Below are positions 23,946 through 31,164 of a DNA stretch of 64,000 nucleotides, one piece after another. Source of the DNA: Micromonospora ureilytica (GTDB lineage Bacteria; Actinomycetota; Actinomycetes; Mycobacteriales; Micromonosporaceae); contig NZ_JADOTX010000001.1 of the NCBI RefSeq assembly GCF_015751765.1, forward strand, positions 4,774,001 through 4,838,000, read 5' to 3'. Both the position numbers and the translations under genes were made by a program. Each line of letters begins with the position of its first letter. Within the stretch, counting starts at the first letter, position 1. Under the pieces are notes generated by a model, which was given only the letters and a program-made list of their open reading frames with translations, was not told the origin of the DNA and did not search any database.

Positions 23946-24461
23946 TCAGCGCGGCTCGGGGAAGCTGGGCCGCTCCGGATCCACTCCGTCGGGCACCGCG
24001 GCGGCCGCGTACTCCCGCTTGGGGACCATGACCTTGCGGCGGAAGACGCAGACCATCGTGCCGTCCTGGTTGTAGCCGCGAGTCTCCACCGACACCACGC
24101 CCCGGTCGGGCTTCGAGCCGGACTCCCGCTTGTCCAGCACGGTGGTCTCGCCGTAGATGGTGTCGCCGTGGAAGGTCGGCGCGACGTGCCGCAGCGACTC
24201 GACCTCCAGGTTGGCGATCGCCTTGCCACTCACATCGGGCACCGACATGCCGAGCAGCAGCGAGTAGATGTAGTTGCCGACCACGACGTTGCGCTTGAAC
24301 TGGCTGGCCGTCGCGGCGTAGTGCGCGTCCATGTGCAGCGGGTGGTGGTTCATCGTGAGCAGGCAGAAGAGGTGGTCGTCGTACTCGGTGACGGTCTTGC
24401 CCGGCCAGTGCCGGTAGACCGCGCCGACCTCGAACTCCTCGTAGTAGCGACCGAACTGCAT
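23946..24461 (-). CDS. MaoC-family dehydratase, candidate mesaconyl-CoA hydratase
   Basis: A 171-residue hot-dog-fold hydratase. ATG 24461 gives the conserved start MQFGRYYEEFEVG; an upstream ATG adds 14 unconserved residues. Key segments are WPGKTVTEYDDHLFCLLTMN, NHHPLHMDAHYA (hydratase site), VVVGNYIYSLLLGMSVPDVS and FHGDTIYGETTVLDKRES. These match the MaoC proteins of the Streptomyces ethylmalonyl-CoA gene cluster, which hydrate mesaconyl-CoA. An acyl-CoA dehydrogenase (29221-30417) and a CitE-type lyase (32849-33805) of the same pathway lie within 10 kb, though not adjacent. Substrate assignment is inference from similarity. Confidence 0.82.
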   Translation of the reverse strand: MQFGRYYEEFEVGAVYRHWPGKTVTEYDDHLFCLLTMNHHPLHMDAHYAATASQFKRNVVVGNYIYSLLLGMSVPDVSGKAIANLEVESLRHVAPTFHGDTIYGETTVLDKRESGSKPDRGVVSVETRGYNQDGTMVCVFRRKVMVPKREYAAAAVPDGVDPERPSFPEPR

Positions 24462-25009
24462 GCTGGTCCCTTCGACGGGCGGCGATGGAGTTCGGCACAG
24501 CATGCCTTACCGATGGTTAAGGGGACCGGCGGGGCGCGACGGCGGCGGAAATGTCACACCGGTCACTCGCCTGGGGGGAGACGCAATGAGCGGCGGGGCC
24601 CTCCCCGGCACCCGCCGCCCACGCTCTGATGTGAGGAATTCTGCCCTACGCCTGCGTAGGTTCAACAGAGATCGGCGTCACATTTATCTTTTTGTAACAC
24701 TACTGTCCGTGACGAAGCGGAGGTTGATCAGCGATCTCCGCAGGCCGGATACCTCCTCGTCAGGGCCCAAGTTACCGATTCGTAGTGCTCAATCGGGTGG
24801 ATCTCCCTGGAAACGCTCCCATTACCGCTGGTCACGCAAGTGCGTCATGCACTTGCGTTCCGCAGGTCGGGTGTGAACAGACATGTGTCGATGACCTGCG
24901 GCACCCCCCGGCAGCCCCGAGCACGTTTCGTGCCCCACCGCCCGGGAATTCGATACGGTCAGCCCTGGTTCTACGGGACGTAGATAAACCGCGGTGATCG
25001 GAGAGTGCA
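24462..25009. other. Intergenic region between maoC and trxA with tandem hairpins
   Basis: This 548-base gap separates two divergent genes. Near its left end CCTTACC-GAT-GGTTAAGG is a loose palindrome about 45 bases upstream of the maoC start codon and might be an operator. The stretch near 24670-24715 is unusually AT-rich for this genome and probably holds promoters. At 24835-24857 a perfect 9-bp hairpin (CGCAAGTGC/GCACTTGCG, 5-base loop) is followed by a second 9-bp inverted repeat, CCGCAGGTC (24860-24868) and GACCTGCGG (24893-24901). They could shape a trxA leader or end an upstream transcript. A short ORF at 24586 with a strong ribosome site has poor codon usage and is not called. Confidence 0.45.
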
Positions 25010-25372
25010 ATGGCAACCGTTGAGCTGACCTCGACGAACTTCGACGAGGTGACCGGCAACGACGGCATCGTCCTGGTCGACTTCTGGGCCGACTGGTGTG
25101 GTCCGTGCAAGCGGTTCGCCCCGGTCTACGAGCGCTCCTCGGAGAAGCACCAGAACATCGTCTTCGGCAAGGTCGACACTGAGGCCCAGCAGGAGCTGGG
25201 CGCCAAGTTCGACATTCGCTCGATCCCGACGATCATGGCGATCCGTGACGGCGTCATCGTCTTCGCCCAGCCGGGCGCCCTTCCCGAGTCCGCGCTGGAG
25301 AACCTGATCGAGCAGGTCGAGGCACTGGACATGGACGACGTTCGCAAGCAGCTGGCCGAGCACAACCACTGA
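25010..25372 (+). CDS. trxA: Thioredoxin
   Basis: A 120-residue thioredoxin that reduces protein disulfides. ATG 25010 has GGAGAG seven bases upstream. The active site is WADWCGPCKRFAP, the cis-proline element is FDIRSIPTIMAI, and the KVDTEAQQELGAKF segment is standard. Eleven extra residues at the end (DMDDVRKQLAEHNH) are longer than in E. coli Trx. A strong terminator follows. No reductase gene is adjacent, so this is one of the stand-alone thioredoxins. Confidence 0.95.
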   Translation: MATVELTSTNFDEVTGNDGIVLVDFWADWCGPCKRFAPVYERSSEKHQNIVFGKVDTEAQQELGAKFDIRSIPTIMAIRDGVIVFAQPGALPESALENLIEQVEALDMDDVRKQLAEHNH

Positions 25373-25392
25373 GTCGTCCCCGCGACGACACC

Positions 25393-25423
25393 GAAGGCCG
25401 GGCCCGATGCGGGCCCGGCCTTC
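25393..25423 (+). terminator. Terminator after trxA
   Basis: A perfect 13-bp stem (GAAGGCCGGGCCC / GGGCCCGGCCTTC) around the 5-base loop GATGC, twenty bases past the trxA stop. Only a weak T-rich tail (GTCGTACC) follows, as is common in these genomes. Confidence 0.8.
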
Positions 25424-25526
25424 GTCGTACCCCCGGAAGCTGGCGCATGATCACCTGGCTGGTCAGGCCGAACTGGCCGTCGGAGGGACCCGACACAGCC
25501 GGTACATCCCGTATCGTCACGACCCG

Positions 25527-25967
25527 ATGGAGAACCTGACCACCCGCGGGCGCGCGACCCGGCTCGGCGCGACCGCACTCGGCCTCGCCCTGCTCGTCGT
25601 CGGCACCTTCTGGGGCAGCGACGACGACTTCCCGTTCGGCCCGTTCCGGATGTACTCCACCTCCAACCCGCCGAACGCGCCCGCACCCGACACCCGCGTC
25701 GAGGGGGTGAACAGCTCCGGGGCGCTGATCGACCTCGACCAGAACGCAACAGGCATCCGCCGCGCCGAGATCGAGGGTCAGCAGGCCCGGTACGCTGCCG
25801 ACCCGACGCTGCTCACCGAGGTCGCCGACGCGTACGCCGAACGCCACCCGGACGCCCCCGCGCTGGTCGAGGTCCGCATCGTCATCCGCTGGCACGGCAT
25901 CCGCGCCGGCCGACCGACCGGTCAACACACCGACGAGACCGTCGTCCGCTGGCAGGCCCCCCGATGA
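25527..25967 (+). CDS. Membrane-anchored hypothetical protein coupled to the HTTM gene
   Basis: A 146-residue protein from ATG 25527. One N-terminal helix (ATRLGATALGLALLVVGTF) is followed by an extracytoplasmic domain starting WGSDDDFPFGPFRMYSTSNPP. The FPFGPFRMYS motif recurs in small proteins encoded next to HTTM membrane proteins in actinobacteria. The rest (ADPTLLTEVADAYAERHPDA, LVEVRIVIRWHGIRAGR) is soluble. The stop overlaps the HTTM start by ATGA, which makes translational coupling near certain. Its activity is unknown; it may be a partner subunit or substrate of the HTTM protein. Confidence 0.75.
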   Translation: MENLTTRGRATRLGATALGLALLVVGTFWGSDDDFPFGPFRMYSTSNPPNAPAPDTRVEGVNSSGALIDLDQNATGIRRAEIEGQQARYAADPTLLTEVADAYAERHPDAPALVEVRIVIRWHGIRAGRPTGQHTDETVVRWQAPR

Positions 25968-26932
25968 GCCGCTGGCTGACCGAGGCCGTACCCCGGGGCC
26001 GGGTGGCCGCGTTCCGCACCCTGATCTATCTGTTCGTCGCCGCCGACCTGGTGATCTTCACCCCCTGGGTACGCACCCGGGTCAGCGTGCCCGGCGACCT
26101 GTACCGACCGCTCCTGATCGGCCGCCTGCTCCCACTGCCGACGCCAACCGAGACGTTGGTGACGGTGATCTTCTGGGCGTTGCTGCTACTCGCGCTCCTC
26201 GCCGCGACCGGGCGGGCACCCCGGCTGCTCGGCTGGGCCGTGTGCGCGCTGTACCTGGAGTGGATGATCATCGCGATGAGCTACGGGAAGGTCGACCACG
26301 ACCGGTTCGGCCTGCTCGTCGCCCTGGCCGTGCTGCCCACCGCCGGTCGCGCCCGACACGGCGACACCACCCGCACCGAGGCCGGTGGCTGGGCCCTACG
26401 CGTCACCCAGGTCGCGGTCATCTGCACGTACTTCCTGGCCGCCTTCGCCAAGCTGCGCTTCGGCGGTCTGGACTGGCTGACCGGCTCGGTCCTGGCCCGC
26501 GCGATCATCCGGCGCGGCACCGACCTGGCGGACCTCATCGCCCAGGTGCCGCACCTGCTGATCGTCGCCCAGTTCGGCATCGTCGCGTTCGAGCTGCTGA
26601 GCCCGGTGGTCTTCCTGCTGCCGGCCCGCTGGCGACTCGCCATGGTCGGCTTCTTCTACTCGTTCCACGCGGTCACCATCGCGACCATCACGATCTCGTT
26701 CGCGCCGCACCTGGCCGCGATGACCAGCTTCCTGCCGCTGGAACGGGTGCGCCCACTGGTCTGGGCCCGCCGGCTCGTCGGCCGCGAAACTCCCGCGTCA
26801 GCGACCGACGTTCCTCCAGCGGACCCGATGGACGCCGACACGGTGCCGCCTGGCCAGGCCCCGGTGGGAGCCGGCGCGGAGCGAACGCTCGACGATCAGG
26901 CGCCGGTGGTCGGGCGACCAGTCGGCCCGTAG
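25964..26932 (+). CDS. HTTM-domain membrane protein (vitamin K-dependent carboxylase-like)
   Basis: A 322-residue integral membrane protein with about eight helices in the first 260 residues. It begins RVAAFRTLIYLFVAADLVIF with an Arg in helix one, as HTTM (horizontally transferred transmembrane) proteins do. Later helices include TETLVTVIFWALLLLALLAA, YLEWMIIAMSYGKVDHDRFG and VAVICTYFLAAFAKLRFGGL, the last with the conserved Y/K. The final 60 residues are disordered. HTTM is the domain of vitamin K gamma-carboxylase; bacterial relatives without the lumenal part have unproven roles. It overlaps the upstream gene by four bases and is convergent with the DCC gene, sharing 37 bases at the 3' ends. 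Confidence 0.8.
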   Translation: MSRWLTEAVPRGRVAAFRTLIYLFVAADLVIFTPWVRTRVSVPGDLYRPLLIGRLLPLPTPTETLVTVIFWALLLLALLAATGRAPRLLGWAVCALYLEWMIIAMSYGKVDHDRFGLLVALAVLPTAGRARHGDTTRTEAGGWALRVTQVAVICTYFLAAFAKLRFGGLDWLTGSVLARAIIRRGTDLADLIAQVPHLLIVAQFGIVAFELLSPVVFLLPARWRLAMVGFFYSFHAVTIATITISFAPHLAAMTSFLPLERVRPLVWARRLVGRETPASATDVPPADPMDADTVPPGQAPVGAGAERTLDDQAPVVGRPVGP

Positions 26933-27315
26933 AGCCGCTCCCGGGCCTCCTGCGGCAGGGAACAGGCCGCCGTGCCACCGGGAAGCCGGTGCCGGTTGCG
27001 CGCCACCCAGCGGTACACCGGCCAGGCCGCAGCGCGGACCGGCGGGAACCGCAGACCCGCGCCTGCGACCCGCCAGAGCGGGCCACTCGCGGCAAGCAGT
27101 TTCGCAATGGCGTCCGGGCCCGCAGCGCGCGAGCCGTCCGCGCCCACCCACTGCACGGCCTCCTCGCACTCGGCCACTGTGAGGCCGAGCGCGTCCAGGT
27201 CGGCGAACTGCCAGGGCACCACCCGCGCGGCGGTGGGGATGCGGCGCTCGATGAACTCCGCGCAGGTCGTGCAGAACGCGCAGTCCCCGTCGTAGACGAA
27301 GGTCGACGTCTCCAT
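26896..27315 (-). CDS. DCC-family thiol-disulfide oxidoreductase (DUF393)
   Basis: A 139-residue protein. ATG 27315 has GGGGAGG nine bases upstream; an ATG nine bases earlier is too close to that site. The motif YDGDCAFCTTC gives the D-x-x-C-x-x-C thiol pair after which the DCC family is named. The thioredoxin-like fold continues with VVPWQFADLDALGLT and a second half AAAWPVYRWVARNRHRLPG. DCC genes repeatedly occur beside HTTM genes, which supports a shared redox or carboxylase-type system at the membrane. Its last 37 bases overlap the 3' end of the HTTM gene on the opposite strand. Confidence 0.85.
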   Translation of the reverse strand: METSTFVYDGDCAFCTTCAEFIERRIPTAARVVPWQFADLDALGLTVAECEEAVQWVGADGSRAAGPDAIAKLLAASGPLWRVAGAGLRFPPVRAAAWPVYRWVARNRHRLPGGTAACSLPQEARERLYGPTGRPTTGA

Positions 27316-27383
27316 GGTGTCCATCCTCCCCTCTCCGACCACGCGAACGCCCACCGGTGTACGGCGGGTCACTTGCGCTTGCC

Positions 27384-27399
27384 TCGTACACGTGTTCGA
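27384..27399 (+). promoter_or_regulatory. LexA (SOS) box ahead of the radical SAM gene
   Basis: TCGTAC-ACGT-GTTCGA matches the actinobacterial/mycobacterial SOS consensus TCGAAC-N4-GTTCGA with one mismatch. It ends nine bases before the ATG at 27409. The M. tuberculosis homologue, Rv2578c, is listed among LexA-controlled genes, which agrees with the match. No ribosome site separates box and start, so the message may be leaderless. Confidence 0.65.
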
Positions 27400-27408
27400 A
27401 TAGTGCCC

Positions 27409-28455
27409 ATGCGCTGGGACAACCTCACCGCTCCCCCGGTCGAGGGAGACCCCGAGCGGGCAGCGCCAGCGACGCCACCCCTGCCGCTGGCGCTGCCCGG
27501 CGCCATCGCCCGCACCTTCGACACCCCCGAGTTCGCCGGGATGACCTTCTACGAGGTGCAGGCCAAGTCCATCCTCAACCGGGTTCCCGGGCAGTCCCGC
27601 GTCCCGTTCGAGTGGACGATCAACCCATATCGGGGCTGCTCTCATGCGTGTGTTTATTGTTTCGCGAGAAATACTCACACTTACCTCGACCTCGATGCCG
27701 GCGCGGACTTCGACCGGAAGGTGATCGTCAAGGTCAACGCCGGTGAGCTGGTCCGACGGGAGCTGGCCGCGCCGCGCTGGCGGGGCGCGCACGTGGCAAT
27801 GGGCACCAACGTGGACTGCTACCAGCGCGCCGAGGGTCGTTACCGGCTGATGCCGCAGATCATCGGCGCCCTGCGAGACTTCGCCAACCCGTTCTCGATC
27901 CTCACCAAGGGCACGCTGATCCTGCGCGACCTGCCGCTGCTGCGCCAGGCCGCCGAGGTGACCACGGTGGGCATCTCCTTCTCGGTGGGGTTCGTCGACG
28001 AGCACCTCTGGCGCAGCGTCGAGCCGGGCACACCGCACCCACGCCGCCGGCTGGACGCCGTCCGGGCGCTCGCCGACGCCGGCTTCTCCGTCGGCGTGCT
28101 GATGGCCCCGATCCTGCCCGGCCTCAGCGACAGCGACGAGTCGATCGACGCCACCGTCTCGGCGATCGCCGCCGCCGGCGCGACGAGCGTGACCGCCCTG
28201 CCGCTGCACCTGCGTCCCGGTGCCCGGGAGTGGTACGCGCACTGGATCGCCCGCGAGCACCCGCACCTCGTGCCCCGCTACCGCGAGCTCTACCGAGCCG
28301 GCGCGTACGCCCCGCAGGCGTACCAACGGGAGTTGACCGCGCGGGTGCGGATCGCCTCCCGCCTGCACGGGCTGCACCGCGGGGAGCGGGGCGACAACCG
28401 CAACCTGCCCGAACCGCCGCCACCGTCGGCCGCCGAGCAGCTGACGCTGTTGTAG
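27409..28455 (+). CDS. Rv2578c-type radical SAM protein (SplB-like)
   Basis: A 348-residue radical SAM enzyme. The cluster motif is RGCSHACVYCFARNTH, the CxxxCxxC that ligates 4Fe-4S and SAM, preceded by SRVPFEWTINPY. Downstream are KGTLILRDLPLL, VGISFSVGFVDEHLWRSVEP, RLDAVRALADAGFSVGVLMA and PILPGLSD, all usual in the 'Rv2578c family' related to spore photoproduct lyase. The substrate is unknown, but a DNA repair role is suggested by the SplB relationship and by the LexA-type box just upstream. ATG 27409 has no Shine-Dalgarno sequence. A CoA-binding protein gene follows after 19 bases. Confidence 0.92.
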   Translation: MRWDNLTAPPVEGDPERAAPATPPLPLALPGAIARTFDTPEFAGMTFYEVQAKSILNRVPGQSRVPFEWTINPYRGCSHACVYCFARNTHTYLDLDAGADFDRKVIVKVNAGELVRRELAAPRWRGAHVAMGTNVDCYQRAEGRYRLMPQIIGALRDFANPFSILTKGTLILRDLPLLRQAAEVTTVGISFSVGFVDEHLWRSVEPGTPHPRRRLDAVRALADAGFSVGVLMAPILPGLSDSDESIDATVSAIAAAGATSVTALPLHLRPGAREWYAHWIAREHPHLVPRYRELYRAGAYAPQAYQRELTARVRIASRLHGLHRGERGDNRNLPEPPPPSAAEQLTLL

Positions 28456-28474
28456 TCGGAGCTACAGTCGGCGG

Positions 28475-28882
28475 GTGCGTACCGCTCAGCAGATCCTCGC
28501 CGACTCCGCCGTGATCGCCGTCGTGGGCGCGTCCCGAGACCCGTTCAAGGCCGCGCACGGCGTGCCGTTGCAGATGCAGCAGTACGGCTGGCGCATCATC
28601 CCGGTCAACCCGACGGTCGACGAACTGTTCGGGGAGCGGGCGTACAAGACCCTCGCCGACATCCCGCATCCGGTCGACCTGGTGGACGTGTTCCGGCCGG
28701 CGGCCGACGCCGTGCAGGTGGTCCGGGACGCGGCGGCGATCGGCGCCCCCGCGGTCTGGCTCCAACTGGGCATCGTCTCGGCCGAGGCGCGGCGGATCGC
28801 CGAGGAGGCCGGCATGGACTACGTCGAAGACCGCTGCCTCATCGTCGAACGCGCCGCCGCCAACCTGACCCGCCTCCCCTAA
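28475..28882 (+). CDS. CoA-binding domain protein (YccU-like)
   Basis: A 135-residue single-domain protein starting at GTG 28475. The Rossmann-like CoA-binding fold is evident: IAVVGASRDPFKAAHGVP, GWRIIPVNPTVDELFGERAY, DLVDVFRPAADAVQVVRDAA and APAVWLQLGIVSAEA, ending with the Cys-bearing YVEDRCLIVE. It matches YccU/HcgN-type proteins of unknown role. It follows the radical SAM gene by 19 bases and may be cotranscribed, hence possibly SOS-linked too. The stretch after it, to 29220, has no gene. Confidence 0.9.
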   Translation: MRTAQQILADSAVIAVVGASRDPFKAAHGVPLQMQQYGWRIIPVNPTVDELFGERAYKTLADIPHPVDLVDVFRPAADAVQVVRDAAAIGAPAVWLQLGIVSAEARRIAEEAGMDYVEDRCLIVERAAANLTRLP

Positions 28883-28909
28883 CGCGAACCCCGCCCCGCC
28901 CCGCCCCGC

Positions 28910-28979
28910 CGATCATGCAGTTGTGGTGCCGGGTTGGGGGCCTTTGCCGCTTCTATTCCCCACCACGACTCCTTGATCG
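28910..28979. repeat. Imperfect inverted repeat, probable dispersed Micromonospora-type palindrome
   Basis: CGATCATGCAGTTGTGGTG (28910-28928) and CACCACGACTCCTTGATCG (28961-28979) are 19-base arms that pair with three mismatches around a 32-base loop (containing GGGGGCCTTTGCCGC). Similar GATCATGAAGTTGTGGTG palindromes are, from memory, common between genes in Micromonospora and Salinispora. That recollection needs a genome count. Confidence 0.5.
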
Positions 28980-29093
28980 ACGAGGTTGGGGTGAGTGCGG
29001 AAGGGCTGGTGGGGTGAGGGCGGGTCACCGGCCTGCGCTGGTCAGGGGCGCCATGTCTCGTCAACGACGACGCGTCCGTCGGCGCGGACAGCC

Positions 29094-29157
29094 TCGGTCA
29101 CGAGCGTGATGCCTCTGAGTCATATTGATGCCTCACGGTCATCACGCTCGTGACCGA
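29094..29157. repeat. Perfect 18-bp inverted repeat with internal direct repeats
   Basis: The arms at 29094-29111 (TCGGTCACGAGCGTGATG) and 29140-29157 are exact complements around a 28-base loop. TGATGCCTC occurs twice (29107-29115 and 29126-29134). It lies between convergent genes and could end both transcripts, but it has no T run and the loop is long for a terminator. Confidence 0.65.
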
Positions 29158-29220
29158 CGACGCGGATCGGCGACCGGCCAGCAAGCAACCGGCAGCGAGC
29201 AACCGATCAGCAGGCGCGGA

Positions 29221-30417
29221 TCAGAGCTTGTATTCCTTGAGGAGGCCCCGGGAGATGATGGTCTTCTGGATCTCGGAGGTGCCCTCGCCGATGAGCAGGA
29301 ACGGGGCCTCCCGCATCAGCCGCTCGATTTCGTACTCCTTGGAGTAGCCGTAGCCGCCGTGGATGCGGAACGCCTCCTGGACGACCTCGGCGCAGTATTC
29401 CGAGGCGAGCAGCTTGGCCATGCCGGCCTCGACGTCGTTGCGCTGGCCGGCGTCCTTGAGCCGTGCGGCGTTGACCATGAGGGCGTGCGCCGCCTCGATC
29501 TTCGTGCCCATCTCGGCGAGCTTGAAGGCGATCGCCTGGTGCTTGGCGAGGGGCTGGCCGAAGGTCTTGCGCTGCTGGGCGTAGCTGACCGCCAGCTCGA
29601 AGGCGCGGATGGAGATGCCGCAGGCGCGGGCGGCCACGTTGACCCGGCCCACCTCGATGCCGTCCATCATCTGGTAGAAGCCACGGCCCACCTTGTCGGC
29701 GCCACCGAGGATCGCGGAGTCGGGCACGGTCACGCCGTCGAGCACCATCTCGGTGGTCTCGACACCCTTGTAACCCATCTTCTCGATCTTGCCGGGGATG
29801 GTGAGGCCGGGGGCGGTCTCACCGAAGCCCGGCTCCTTCTCCAGCAGGAACGTGCTCATGTTGCCGTAGACGGACTCCGCGCCGGTGTCGGTCTTGACCA
29901 GGGTGGCGACCACCGAGGAGTACGCCCCGTTGGTGAGCCACATCTTCTGCCCGTTGAGCACGTAGCGGTCGCCGTCGCGGACGGCCCGGGACTTGATCGC
30001 GGAGACGTCGGAGCCGGTCTCGGGCTCGGACATGGAGAACGCTCCGCGCACCTCGCCGGTGGCCATTCTCGGCAGCAGGCGGGTCTTCTGCTCGGCGGAG
30101 CCGTGCTGGGAGATCAGGTACGCCACGATGAAGTGGGTGTTGACGATGCCGGAGATCGACATCCAGCCTCGGGACAGCTGCTCCACGACAAGCGCGTAGG
30201 TGAGCAGTGATTCGCCGAGCCCGCCGTACTCCTCGTCGATGGTGAGGCCGAACAGCCCCATCTCGCGCATGCCGTCGAGGATGTCGGTGGGGTACTCGTC
30301 GGCGTGCTCCAGCCGCTGCGCGTGCGGAATGATCTCCTTGTCGGCGAACTCCCGAACGGTCTCCAGGATCGACTGTTGTACGTCGGTCAGGCCGGGCGTC
30401 TGGGCGAGTCGGGCCAT
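29221..30417 (-). CDS. Acyl-CoA dehydrogenase, candidate methylsuccinyl-CoA dehydrogenase
   Basis: A 398-residue FAD enzyme. ATG 30417 has GGAGG five bases upstream. The sequence starts MARLAQTPGLTDVQQSILET. It has the flavin loop FSMSEPETGSDVSAI, the strand KMWLTNGAYSSVVATLV, VGRVNVAARACGISIRAFE, and QRKTFGQPLAKHQAIAFKLA. The catalytic-base region is HGGYGYSKEYEIERLMREAP followed by IGEGTSEIQK, where the glutamate of IGEGT is the usual acyl-CoA base. Its N-terminus and core resemble the dehydrogenase of the Streptomyces ethylmalonyl-CoA gene cluster (methylsuccinyl-CoA to mesaconyl-CoA). MaoC and CitE-type genes lie within 10 kb. The substrate remains inference. Confidence 0.85.
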   Translation of the reverse strand: MARLAQTPGLTDVQQSILETVREFADKEIIPHAQRLEHADEYPTDILDGMREMGLFGLTIDEEYGGLGESLLTYALVVEQLSRGWMSISGIVNTHFIVAYLISQHGSAEQKTRLLPRMATGEVRGAFSMSEPETGSDVSAIKSRAVRDGDRYVLNGQKMWLTNGAYSSVVATLVKTDTGAESVYGNMSTFLLEKEPGFGETAPGLTIPGKIEKMGYKGVETTEMVLDGVTVPDSAILGGADKVGRGFYQMMDGIEVGRVNVAARACGISIRAFELAVSYAQQRKTFGQPLAKHQAIAFKLAEMGTKIEAAHALMVNAARLKDAGQRNDVEAGMAKLLASEYCAEVVQEAFRIHGGYGYSKEYEIERLMREAPFLLIGEGTSEIQKTIISRGLLKEYKL

Positions 30418-30594
30418 CTCAGCCTCCGGGGATCCGCGCACTACTCGTGGGTAACTGAACGCTGGGTCAGTATCGGCCCCCCGGGCCGACGAGGCCAAGG
30501 TGACCAGTCCACACAACCGCTGTGAAAAGGTTCACCGCTGCGGGTAGCGTCCGGCAAGAGGGACTTTTCCGGCACCGGCAGCAGGAGGACAGCT

Positions 30595-31137
30595 GTGAGC
30601 TACCCGCCGCCGTCGGGACCACCCGAGGACGAGCCGCCGCCGTCACCCTACGAGCCACCCAGGGACCAGTCGCCGTACGCGCCACCGCCGGCCGACCAGC
30701 CTCCGTACGTGCCGCAGCCGGACCAGCCGGCGTACGAGCTGCCAGCGGAACGCTCACCGTACGGGCCACCGGCTGGTGAACCGTCGCCGTACGGCCACCA
30801 GGGGCCGCAGCAGTCGGCGCACTGGAGTCAGCAACCGCCGTACCCCCCGCAGGGCCCCTACGGCCAGTACGGTCCACCGCCGTCCGGGCCGGGTCGGGGC
30901 ACCAACGTGCTGGCGATCCTGTCGCTGGTGTTCGCCTTCGTGTTTCCGCCGGCCGGCGCCGTCCTCGGTCACGTGGCCAAGCGGCAGATCCGTACCAGCG
31001 GCGAGGAGGGCGGCCAGCTCGCGACCTGGGGGCTGATCCTGGGCTACGTCTTCACCGGGCTGACCGTGCTGGCCTGCTGTGGCTGGCTGGCGCTGGTGGC
31101 CTTCGCCAACAACACCGGCGACAGCGGCAGCTACTGA
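30595..31137 (+). CDS. DUF4190-type Pro-rich membrane protein
   Basis: A 180-residue protein from GTG 30595, with AGGAGGA seven bases upstream. The N-terminal 100 residues are a Pro/Tyr/Gln repeat (SPYAPPPADQPPYVPQP). The C-terminal part has two helices separated by the conserved cytoplasmic turn: NVLAILSLVFAFVFPPAGAV, LGHVAKRQIRTSGEEGGQLA and LILGYVFTGLTVLACCGWLA. This is the DUF4190 layout; such proteins are of unknown function. A paralogue with the same domain lies at 32189-32773 on the other side of the SDR gene. Confidence 0.88.
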   Translation: MSYPPPSGPPEDEPPPSPYEPPRDQSPYAPPPADQPPYVPQPDQPAYELPAERSPYGPPAGEPSPYGHQGPQQSAHWSQQPPYPPQGPYGQYGPPPSGPGRGTNVLAILSLVFAFVFPPAGAVLGHVAKRQIRTSGEEGGQLATWGLILGYVFTGLTVLACCGWLALVAFANNTGDSGSY

Positions 31138-31164
31138 CCGACCGACCGGCGCGGCCCAGCGCGG

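Larger units (their letters stand above)
28883..29220. other. Gene-free region with two palindromic repeats
   Basis: This 338-base gap lies between convergent genes. It begins with a CCCCG-type tandem run (28889-28909). Two separate inverted repeats follow (28910-28979 and 29094-29157, listed separately). A minus-strand stretch near 29045-29110 could encode VTEAVRADGRVVVDETWRP before a stop; it reads like coding sequence but has no start or upstream support, so it may be a gene remnant. No RNA gene is recognised. Confidence 0.4.

Noticed and set aside
24586-24876. A 96-codon frame with a strong GGGGAG ribosome site before trxA
   Set aside because: Only the first 15 codons have genome-like third positions; the rest is AT-rich promoter-like DNA with rare codons, and the product resembles nothing. 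A regulatory leader remains possible but unsupported.
26242-27408. A plus-strand frame continuing upstream of the radical SAM start
   Set aside because: It is in the same frame as the radical SAM gene only by chance. It covers the HTTM gene in another phase and the DCC gene in antisense, and has no family resemblance. The real start is taken at 27409.
29045-29110. Minus-strand scrap reading VTEAVRADGRVVVDETWRP
   Set aside because: It looks like the end of a coding region but has no upstream start or longer frame, and is partly inside the inverted repeat, so it cannot be called a pseudogene with confidence.
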